NCBI RefSeq assembly: GCF_000478275.1
Contig: NZ_ASJB01000028.1
Location: 124,001-188,000, forward strand
Source of the DNA: Amycolatopsis orientalis DSM 40040 = KCTC 9412
Lineage (GTDB): Bacteria; Actinomycetota; Actinomycetes; Mycobacteriales; Pseudonocardiaceae
Length of the DNA stretch: 64,000 nt
Reading direction: 5' to 3'
The notes under the pieces are model-generated. The model searched no databases and had not been told where the DNA came from. It saw only the letters and a list, made by a program, of their open reading frames with translations. The translations under genes were made by a program, and so were the position numbers. This document shows positions 26,078 through 35,400 of the stretch, in pieces; the first letter of the stretch is position 1; each line of letters starts with the position of its first letter.

Positions 26078-26604
26078 GATTCTCCAGTTCCATGGTCGAA
26101 GTAATGCCGGACGCGGCCGAAGGTGGCCTCGTCCAGCTCCATCAGGTTCTTGGCCTGCTCCGCGCGGATCGGCTGGAAGGTGCCGCTCGCCATGACGTGC
26201 ACTTCGCCGTCGGGTCCGGTGATCTCGGCCTCGGTGTGCAGCACCCCGTTGCCCCGCCCGGTGATCCGCGCCGTGGTCAGGTACGGCAGGCCGACCCGCA
26301 GCGGCAGCAGCATCTTGCTCCGCAGGGTCACGGAGAACGCGAGCATCCCGTGCACCAGTGCCAGGGTGTCGCCCATCACCTCGTCGAGAAGCACGTGCAC
26401 GATGCCGCCGTGCACGATCCCCGGGTAGGAGGCGTAGTCCGCGGAGAACACCGTTTCGGTCGCGTAGTCCCCGTCCGGCAGCCGCCTCATCTTCAGTTTG
26501 AGCCCGACCGGGTTACGCGGGGAGCAGCCGAAGCAGTTGAACGACGGTTCGGCGTGCCAGGGGAACTCGACCTCCTCACCGGTGCTGTGCGCGGCAAGGC
26601 TCAT
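26074..26604 (-). CDS. PaaI-type hotdog-fold thioesterase
   Basis: A 176-residue hotdog protein with the motif VHGGIVHVLLDEVMGDTLALVHG, in which HGG and the following Asp are the PaaI/4HBT active-site pattern. The N-terminal region has NCFGCSPRNPVGLKLKMR, a Cys-x2-Cys segment found in one subgroup of these thioesterases. It sits between the desaturase and ACP genes with 4-bp overlaps. It probably releases acyl chains from ACP or CoA, as an editing or product-release step. Confidence 0.85.
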   Translation of the reverse strand: MSLAAHSTGEEVEFPWHAEPSFNCFGCSPRNPVGLKLKMRRLPDGDYATETVFSADYASYPGIVHGGIVHVLLDEVMGDTLALVHGMLAFSVTLRSKMLLPLRVGLPYLTTARITGRGNGVLHTEAEITGPDGEVHVMASGTFQPIRAEQAKNLMELDEATFGRVRHYFDHGTGES

Positions 26605-27470
26605 ACCGCGACCTCGGCCTTGATCGACTCCTCGGCGATGGCGCGCCGGACGTCGGCCATCTTGGTCAGCTTGTAGCCGGTGAGCACGGAGAAGTACTTG
26701 AACAACTGCTCACAGCACTTGGCCCATTCGCTGCCGTCCTCGTCGACTTCGGCGAAGTAGGCGAACATCTCGTCGATGGTCTCGTGGTCCGCCAGCTCGG
26801 GCAGGTTGCCCTTGAACCGGCTGACCGGGTGGCGGTACAGGTCGCGGGTGGTGCCCATGTAGATGTACAGGGTCTCCACCACCGACGCGCATTCCTCGGG
26901 CCGCGCGGCCAGCTGCTGGGCGGTGTAGTGCACGAACTCGCGCGCGTGCCGTGCCTCGTCGCCACTGGCCTTGCGCAGGATCGCGGCGAGCACCGGCTCC
27001 TTCATGCTGCGGGCGACGCATTTGTAGGCGTGGGTGGCGAGCACCTCGCAGATGACGTTGGTGGCCAGTGTGGCCGCCTTGGTCACGCCGGGCGGGTACG
27101 CCTCCCGCATCGAGGCGATCGTTCGGTGCTCGATGCTGTGCCCGGCCAGCTGCAACCAGGTCGAGAAGGCCAGGTGGTGCTGGATCTCCTGGTAGCCCCA
27201 GATACAGGCGAACTGGGAGAAGTCGTAGTCCATGCCGAACTCGTTGAGCAGGCCGTGGGTGGCGGCGACCACATTGGACTCACCGACGATCGCGCCCTTG
27301 GCGAACACGATGTGCTCCGGCAGCACCAGATCCGGCCGGAACTCGTCCCACGGGATGTGGTGCAGCTCCCAGGTCGCGTGCTGGTAGCCCGCGAAGACCC
27401 GGGCACTGTGCATCTGCTCGTCGGCGAGCAGCGGAACCCCGGCAGGCGAGGTCGTCGTCTTGCTGTTCAC
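26601..27470 (-). CDS. Acyl-ACP desaturase-like diiron protein
   Basis: A 289-residue diiron protein, paralogous in layout to the one at 24070 but clearly diverged. Ligand motifs are GESNVV, EIQHH in GYQEIQHHLAF, CEVLATHAYKC and EARH in SGDEARHAREF. The start is the GTG at 27470, overlapping the FAAL stop. Two desaturases in one operon suggest a chain with two unsaturations, or consecutive oxidations at one site as in acetylenic lipids. Oxygenase chemistry other than desaturation is possible in this fold. Confidence 0.82.
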   Translation of the reverse strand: MNSKTTTSPAGVPLLADEQMHSARVFAGYQHATWELHHIPWDEFRPDLVLPEHIVFAKGAIVGESNVVAATHGLLNEFGMDYDFSQFACIWGYQEIQHHLAFSTWLQLAGHSIEHRTIASMREAYPPGVTKAATLATNVICEVLATHAYKCVARSMKEPVLAAILRKASGDEARHAREFVHYTAQQLAARPEECASVVETLYIYMGTTRDLYRHPVSRFKGNLPELADHETIDEMFAYFAEVDEDGSEWAKCCEQLFKYFSVLTGYKLTKMADVRRAIAEESIKAEVAV

Positions 27471-29167
27471 ACCCGTTCTCCTTGGTCGGCGCCGGCGGGG
27501 GCCGGCGACATGCCTTCGATGTCGCCCGAGGTGACGCGCTGGGCGGCCAGCACCCGTTGCCATTTCCCGCTGGTGGTCCGGGGGATCCACCTCGGCTTGA
27601 CCGCGTAGACCGCCACCTGGGCCAGCTCGAGTTCGGCGGCGACCCGCCTGCGGACCTCCTCACGCACCGCGGTGGGGTCCTCCCCCGTCTCCACGATCAC
27701 GCCGATCCGCTCGCCGCCGTCGGCGTCCGTGTCGGAGAAGGCCACGCAGCGACGGCGGTAGACGCCGGGGACCTCGCGGGCGACGGTTTCGACGTCGTCC
27801 GGGAAGTAGTTCTGGCCGTGCACCACGACCATCTCCTTGCGCCGCCCGGTGACATACAGTTCGCCGTCGAGCTGGAAGCCGAGGTCGCCCGTGCGCAACC
27901 AGCCGCGGTCGAAGACGGCGGCGGTCGCGTCGGGATCGCGGAAGTACCCGGTGGTCACCGAATCGCCACGGATCTGGATCTCCCCGAGTGCCCCGTCGGC
28001 GACCACGGAGCCGTCCTCGCGCACGACGCGCAGGTCGACGCCGTGCACCGGACGGCCCACCGACACCACCGGCTTGGCTCCCGGCGCGGTTTCCGCCACC
28101 GGGCGCACGCCGCCCGTCCTGGCCAGTTCGTCGCGGTCCACCGCGCGAAGGTGCGCGGTGGCACCGGGATCGGGGAAGCTGATCGACAGGGTGGCCTCGG
28201 CCATCCCGTACACCGGGTACATCACCGAGGCGTCCACCCCGCTGGGCGCCAGTGCCTCGGTGAACCGCCGTACGGTGGCCGCGCTCACCGGTTCGGCGCC
28301 GTTGAACGCCAGGCGCCAGCGGGACAGGTCCAAAGTGGACAGCTGATCCGGCGGCACGTTGTCCAGCAGGTAGTCGTAGGAGAAATTGGGGCCGGTCAGC
28401 ACCGTGCCGCCGTGCGCGGCGAAATGCTCCAGCACCTTGCCTGGCCGCCGCAGGAACGTGGTCGGGGCGAAGACGTGCACGTCGGCACCGTTGAGCCAGT
28501 GCGACTGAAGGCCGATCAGGCCCATGTCGTGGAAGGTCGGCACCCACTGCATGAACACGTCGTCGGGGCTGAAGCCACCGGACACCACGCAAGCCCGCAG
28601 CCCGGCCATGGTCGTGCGGTGCGGCAGCATCACTCCCTTGGGCAAGCTCGTGCTGCCCGACGTGAACTGCACGATCGCCAGCGCGTCGGGGTCGACGGTG
28701 GGCAGGGACCGCTTCTCGCCGGTGCCGCCGGGCGCGGGCGGAAGCAGCAGGTTCACCTCGGTGCCCAGTGCGGCGAGCGCGCCGCCGAGGTCCGCGTGGT
28801 CGGCGTCCAGCACGATGTGGCGCATCCCCGCGGCCGCGGTGATGCGGGACAGCCGTCGAGCGGTGCCGTGCACGTCCCCGAATCCGGCCTGGACCGGCAG
28901 CACGCTGATGGCGGCGCCGGCGCGCCAGAGCCCGTAGATCGTGGTGAGGAAACGGGCGGCGGTGGGCACCAGCACGCCGACCACGTCTCCGGGGCGTACC
29001 CCGGAGCGCAGGAACTCGTGCGCGGCGGCGGTGGCGGCCAGCTCCAGCTCGGCCGCGGTGATCTCGTCGCCGGCGGTGGGGAATCTCGCCCGGGAGCCGG
29101 GCGTGGCGTTCGCCAGCCGCGTGAGACTTTCCTCCAGGGTGCTCCCGTCCAGCAGAGCAGGTCGCAT
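27467..29167 (-). CDS. Fatty acyl-AMP ligase (FAAL)
   Basis: A 566-residue adenylate-forming enzyme. The ATP loop is VQFTSGSTSLPKGVMLPH (about 166-183); other motifs are WVPTFHDMGLIG, YGMAEATLS, GWLRTGDLGF and the C-terminal IPRTTSGKWQR with a catalytic-type Lys. The WVPTFHDMGL and PVYGMAEATL segments are those of FAALs, which transfer the acyl group to an ACP rather than to CoA. The start at ATG 29167 has GAGGGAA upstream; longer frames are unsupported. It heads the leftward operon and is expected to activate a free fatty acid for the downstream ACP. Confidence 0.92.
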   Translation of the reverse strand: MRPALLDGSTLEESLTRLANATPGSRARFPTAGDEITAAELELAATAAAHEFLRSGVRPGDVVGVLVPTAARFLTTIYGLWRAGAAISVLPVQAGFGDVHGTARRLSRITAAAGMRHIVLDADHADLGGALAALGTEVNLLLPPAPGGTGEKRSLPTVDPDALAIVQFTSGSTSLPKGVMLPHRTTMAGLRACVVSGGFSPDDVFMQWVPTFHDMGLIGLQSHWLNGADVHVFAPTTFLRRPGKVLEHFAAHGGTVLTGPNFSYDYLLDNVPPDQLSTLDLSRWRLAFNGAEPVSAATVRRFTEALAPSGVDASVMYPVYGMAEATLSISFPDPGATAHLRAVDRDELARTGGVRPVAETAPGAKPVVSVGRPVHGVDLRVVREDGSVVADGALGEIQIRGDSVTTGYFRDPDATAAVFDRGWLRTGDLGFQLDGELYVTGRRKEMVVVHGQNYFPDDVETVAREVPGVYRRRCVAFSDTDADGGERIGVIVETGEDPTAVREEVRRRVAAELELAQVAVYAVKPRWIPRTTSGKWQRVLAAQRVTSGDIEGMSPAPAGADQGERV

Positions 29168-29480
29168 GGAATTTCCCTCGGTGGCAATTGATGGATGCGC
29201 GAGTCCGGCTCGGATTCCGTTTACCGGTGCCACACCGTAACCCCGTACCGCGGCGATTCATAGAGTCGGCCCGCGAGATTAGGGGTCCACTGAATACAAC
29301 CCCTAATTTCGATAACCTCCCCCTAGCGCAAAGGGATGACATTGACAGGGTTTCCGCGAGCTGACTACGGTCAGCGAACCCCGCATTCCGTAAATGACGC
29401 GCCTGAGCGTGTACCGGTATTCTTCCGACCGCACTTTGCTCAGACCGCGCCGGGTGGATGACGACTGGACGGGCGGTTTC
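29168..29480. promoter_or_regulatory. Divergent promoter region of the cluster
   Basis: A 313-bp gap between the FAAL and the first PKS, with no protein pattern. It is the only place from which both the eight-gene operon and the PKS pair can be transcribed. It is less GC-rich than the genes (for example ACCCCTAATTTCGATAACCT near 29299). I find no convincing operator. Confidence 0.5.
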
Positions 29481-32400
29481 ATGCAGTTCGACAGCACCAC
29501 GAATCCCTCTTCGGTCGCGCTGGTCGGTTTGTCGCGCGGTCCGTTGTCCGCACCGCCCGCGGTGGCGCGACAGGCGCTGGAGAATGCCGGTATAATCCCG
29601 GAATCGCTGGACGGCGTGATAGCGGGTGTGTTCGCCACGACGGAGGCCGAACCGGTCGCGGCGGAGTTCGGTCTGCTGGGGCCCGTGGTCACGGCGGAAA
29701 TCCCGCCTCCGGCCATCCTACACCTTTCCCTCCAAAGCATTCACACTGGTGAATCGGCGCTCGCCATCGCCGGGGTGGTTTCACCCGGCGAGTGCGCGTT
29801 TCTGGTGCTGAAACCGCTTTCCTCCGCGATCGCGGACGACGACCCGGTTCATTGCGTGTTCGACGGCAGCGCGCTGGGCCGGGGGCCGATCGTGCGGCTG
29901 GCGTGCGAACGAGCCGGAGTGGACCCCGGCGAGGTCGACCCGGTGGAAGAAGACACGGTGTCAGCACTGTTCGATCTGCCCGCCTTGCTCGATCGCGGGC
30001 AGGAGCGCCGGTGGCCCATCGTGCTCGGTTCCACCGACGGCGCCGGGACTTCCTGCGCGCTGGTGCTGTCCGCGCCGCCCGCCCGGACGCGACCGCCCGA
30101 GCGCCGCGCGGTGCCGGTCCTGCCGCTGATGTTGTCGGCCGACAGCGCGGAAAGCCTGCGGGGCAAGGCGGAGACCCTGCGCGCCCACCTGGACGGGCCT
30201 GCCGCGCCGGATCTGCTCGACACCACGCACACGCTGGCTCTGGCGCGGTCACACCAGCCGCACCGGGGCGTCGTACTGGGCGAGGACCGGGCGGAACTCG
30301 TCGCGGGCCTCGCCGAACTGGCCGACGGCCGGGCAGGGACGGCAGAGGCGGGCACCGGCCGCAAAGTGGCGCTGATGTTCCCCGGCGAGGGCGGACAACG
30401 GCCGGGGATGGGCCGCGAGCTGTACCCGCTGTTCGACGTGTTCGCCGACGCGCTCGACGAAGTGTGCGACCACCTGGACGCGGCGTCCACCTGGTCGGTG
30501 CGCGAGCTGCTGCTGGGCGACCGCGGTACCGAGGTGGCGCCCGCCGACGAGGCCATGTACACCCAGGACGCCCTGTTCGCCCTGCAGCTGGCGCTGTTCC
30601 GGCAGTTCGAGCACTGGGGCGTCCGCCCGGACTTCGTGGTCGGCCACTCGGTCGGGGAACTGGCCGCGGCCACCGCGGCCGGGGTGTACTCACTTCCGGA
30701 CGTGGCCGCGCTGCTGGCCGAGCGGGTCCGGCTGTTCCGGGACCGGACGCCGGTCGGCGGCGCCATGGTGGCGCTGCGGATCACCGAGGCCGAAGCGCAG
30801 GAGTCGCTGACCGGGCTGACGGACCTGGCGGCGATCTCCGCGGTCAACTCCCCTCGCTCCGTCGTCATCTCCGGTGACCGCGACACCGTGCTGCGCATCG
30901 CCGGGTTCTGGGCCGACCGAGGGCGCAAGGTCAAGCGGCTGCCGGTGGACCGGGCCTTCCACTCCCCGCATATGGCCGCGATGGCGGGCGAATTCGAACG
31001 GTTCGCGCGCGGCCTCACCGCCTCTCCGCCGCGTATCCCGATCGTCCCGGTGCACACCGGGCTCGGGACCGATCCCGGTGTGGTGTGCCTGCCCGAGTAC
31101 TGGGGCGCCCAGGTGCGCGGCACCGGGCACTTCCTGGACTGCGTCACCACCCTGGCGTCCGCCGGAGTCGACACCTACGTCGACCTGAGCGCCAACGGGG
31201 TGCTCGCGGCGCTGGTCGAGGAGACCCTGCCCGGCGCGGCCACCGGCGACCTGCTCGTCACCGCCGCGCTGCGCGGCGGCCAGTCCGATCTGCGCGCGGT
31301 ACTGGGCACCCTCGGCGAACTGCACGGACACGGAGTGCCGGTCGCCTGGCCGGAGGTGCTCGGCGACCGGGGTGGCCGCCGCGTGCATCTGCCCACCGAG
31401 GTCGCCGAACCCACCCGCGTCGTCGCCACGGACCTGTCCCGGCTGATCCGGACCGAGACCGAGTCGCTGATCAGCGGCGGTTACCGGCCGGACCGGACCT
31501 TTTTCGACCTGGGCATGGATTCGGTGCGCGCCGTCGAACTGATCACCCGGCTGCGCAAGCGGACCGGGCTGACGATCGCCACGACCGCCCTGTTCGACCA
31601 CCCCACGCCGGACCGGCTGACCGCGTACCTGGACGGCAGCGCGCCGAGGACACCGGCCGTCGTGCGCCGCCGGACAGGTTCGGACGAGCCGATCGCCATC
31701 GTCGGCATGAGCTGCCGCTTCCCCGGCGGCGTGCAGTCCCCCGAGGACCTGTGGCAGCTGCTCACCGAGGGCCGCGACGTCGTCACGCCGATGCCCGCCG
31801 ACCGCGGCTGGGACCTGGAGACGCTGTACGACCCGCAGCGGGAGCGGCCGGGCACCAGCTATGTGCGAAAAGGCGGGTTCCTGCACGAGGCAGCCGAGTT
31901 CGACGCCGCGTTCTTCGGCATCGGCGGCCACGAGGCCCTGGAGATGGACCCGCAACAGCGGCTGCTGCTGGAACTGTCCTGGGAGGCCTTCGAGCGGGCC
32001 GGCATCGACCCGGCCACGTTACGAGGCAGCGACACCGGGGTCTACGCGGGGCTGTCTCACAGCGAGTACGGCGTCGGCCCCGGGCATGCCGCCCTCGGCG
32101 AGCGGCCGAACCTGGCGATCGGGACCGTGTCCAGTGTGGCCTCCGGCCGGATCTCGTTCACCTTCGGTCTGCAGGGGCCCAACCTGTCGATCGACACGGC
32201 GTGCTCCTCCTCCCTGGTCGCCGTGCACCTGGCCGCCGCGGCGCTGCGCCGCGGTGAATGCTCGCTGGCGCTGGCCGGAGCGGTGACCGTCCTGTCGTCG
32301 CCTTTGGTGTTCCTGGAGTTCAGCAGGCAGGGCGGGCTGGCGCCGGACGCGCGGGCCAAACCGTTCGCCGAGGACGCCGACGGCACGGCCTGGGCCGAGG

Positions 32401-35400
32401 GCGGCGGCATGTTCACGCTGGAGCGGTACTCCGACGCACGCCGGAACGGCCATCCGGTGCTGGCGCTGATCACCGGGTCCGCGGTCAACTCCGACGGCGC
32501 CAGCAACGGACTCACCGCACCCAACGGTGCCGCCCAGCAGCGCCTGCTGTCCGCCGCGCTCGCCGACGCCGGACTGCGACCGTCCGATGTGGACGTCGTG
32601 GAGGCGCACGGCACCGGGACGAAACTGGGCGACCCGATCGAGGCGGGCGCGCTCGTGGCGGCCTACGGCGCGCACCGGCCGCCGGACCGGCCGCTGCTGG
32701 TGGGGTCCCTGAAGTCCAATCTGGGGCACACTCAGGCCGCCGCGGGGGCCGCGGGACTGATCAAGATGGTGCTGGCCATGCGGCATCGCACGGTCCCGGC
32801 CACCGTCAACGTCGAAACACCCAGCTCGCAGGTGGACTGGGCGGCCGGGCTGCGTCTGGTCACCGAACCCACGCCGTGGCCGGACCGGGGACCGATCCGG
32901 CGGGCCGGGGTCTCCTCCTTCGGTATCGGCGGCACGAACGCCCATGTGCTCGTCCAGCAGCCGCCGGCCGAACCGGACGCACCGGCGGCCCCGCCGAGTG
33001 ACCTCCCGCCGCTGTGGACCGTGTCGGGCGGTTCGGAGGAGGCACTGCGCGCGCAGGCGGCCCGGCTGCTCGCGCACTGCGACACCGGCCCCGGGTCCGG
33101 GGCAGACCTGCACGACCTGGGTTTCTCTTTGGCCACAACCCGTTCCGCGCTGGCCAACCGGGCCGTGCTCACCGGCGGCGACCGCGGCCAGCTCGGCCGC
33201 GCATTGGCCGCGCTGGCCGCCGGCAGAACCGATCCCGGGCTCACCACGGGAGTGGTGGCCGAGGGCGGTCTGGCCTTCCTGTTCGCCGGGCAGGGCAGTC
33301 AGCGCGCGGGCATGGGCCGTCCGCTGTACGAGCGGTACCCGGTGTTCGCCGGGGCCTTCGACGAGGTTTGCGCGGCGTTGCCGCCGCGGGTGCGCGCCGC
33401 CGTATTCGGCACGGACCAGGAAACCCTGGACCGGACGGAGTTCGCGCAGACCGGGCTGTTCGCGTTCGAGGTCGCGTTGTTCCGCTTGCTGGAGAGCTGG
33501 GGTATCCGGCCGGACCTGCTGCTCGGGCACTCCGTCGGTGAACTGGCCGCCGCCCACGTGGCCGGGGTGCTGTCACTACCGGACGCCTGCCGTCTGGTCG
33601 CGGCGCGGGGTTCGCTCATGCAGGCGTTGCCACCGCACGGTGCGATGTACGCGGTGGCGGCCTCGGCGGACGAGGTCGAGCATCTGCCGCCGGGGGTGTC
33701 GCTGGCGGCGGTCAACGGGCCGCGTTCAGTGGTGCTCTCGGGAGCTGAGGACGCCGTCGCCGCCGTGGCCCAGACCTTCCGCGCTCAGGGGCGCAGGACC
33801 AAGCGCCTGCGCGTCAGTCACGCGTTCCACTCCGCGTTGATGGCGCCGATGCTCGACGAATTCCTTTCCGTCGCGAAGAGTCTGAGCTATCGACCGCCTC
33901 TGATCCCGATCGTGTCCGGGTTGACCGGCGAGGTGGCCACCGAAGAACAGCTGTGTTCTCCGGAGTACTGGGCGGATCACGTGCGGGGCACGGTCAGGTT
34001 CGCCGACGGGGTGCGGACCCTCCAGGACCGGGGGGTGAGCACGTTCCTGGAGCTGGGGCCGGAGACCACGCTGACCGAGATGACCGCGGACTGCCTCGGT
34101 GAAGCCGTGGACACGGCCGTGGTCCCCGCGCTGAGGGACGCGGACGTACTCGCCGCCGTGGCGGCGCTGCACGTGCGGGGACAGGGGCCGGACTGGTCGA
34201 GGTGGTACGCGAGCAGCGGGGCGCGGCGGGTGGACCTGCCGACCTATCCCTTCCAGCGCAAGAGGTTCTGGCTGCTGCCGGAGGCGACCCCGGAATCCCG
34301 CTCACCGCGGCGGGATTCGGCGTTCTGGGAAGCCGTGGAGAGCGGAGACCTTCAGCGCCTCGGCGACCTGCTGGGCACCGGCACCGAACCGGAGATCACC
34401 GAACTGCTGCCCGCGATGGCGCGGTGGCGGCGTGACCACGACCAGACCGCCGCGATGGATCGGTTGCGGTACCGCGTTTCCTGGCAGCCCGTGGCGGGAC
34501 AGGTCGCCCGGAAGCGGAACTGGATCGTGGTGCACGCCGCGGATCTGCCCGTGCCGGAACCCGTCCGCGCGGCGCTCGGGGCCGTATTGCTGGGCGTCGG
34601 CGCCGAGGCTGGACGCGCGGAAATCGCGGAGCTGCTCGCGTCCGTCCGGGACGGCGAACCGATCGACGGGGTGCTGTCCCTGCTGGCACTGGACGAACGA
34701 CCGCACCCGGCCGCCACCGAGGTGCCAGCCGGGCTCGCCTTGACGACAGCGCTGATCCAGGCCATGGGAGACCTCGACTTCGAGGTGCCGTTGTGGTGCG
34801 TGACCCAGTCGGCGGTGTCCACCGGGCACGGTGACCGGCTCGGCTCCCCGGTACAGGCCATGGTGTGGGGCCTCGGCCGGGTCGCCGCGCTGGAACACCC
34901 GGCGCGGTGGGGTGGCCTGGTGGATCTCCCGTCCACTGTGGACTCCGCCGTGGTCGAACGGCTGGCCGGAGTGCTCTCGGCGACGGAGGATCAGGTCGCC
35001 GTACGCGCCTCGGGCGTCTTCGCCCGGCGCCTCGTGCACGCACCCGCCGGTCCCCGCGAGAAGGGGACACCGCGCCGCTGGCCGCGGCACGGCACCACCC
35101 TGATCACCGGCGCTTTCGGCGCGCTGGGAAGAAAACTGGCGCGCTGGCTCGCCGCCGAGGGGGTGGAACGGCTGCTGCTGACCGGCAGGCATGCCGACGA
35201 CCCCGGGTTCCTCGCCGAGCTGACCGCGCTCGGTGCCGAGGCCGTGGCGGTCGCCTGCGACGTGGCCGACCGCGACGCCCTGGCCGGGCTGCTCGCGGCG
35301 ATCCCGGCGGACCGGCCGTTGACGGGAGTCGCGCATACGGCCGGGGTCCTCGACGACGGCGTCCTCGACGCGCTGGACCCGCGGCGGCTGGCCGTGGCCC

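Noticed and set aside
26601..27470. AurF-type N-oxygenase identity for the diiron proteins
   Set aside because: The motif spacing and the ACP/FAAL context fit soluble acyl-ACP desaturases better; no aminoaryl substrate genes are present.
26601..27590. Longer N-terminus of the desaturase from 27590
   Set aside because: The extra residues are antisense-like shadow of the FAAL C-terminus; the GTG at 27470 overlapping the FAAL stop fits the operon style.
29481..30125. KSQ-type decarboxylating loading domain
   Set aside because: The Cys position is Glu rather than Gln, the later His motifs are absent and the domain is half length, so normal KSQ function is not supported.
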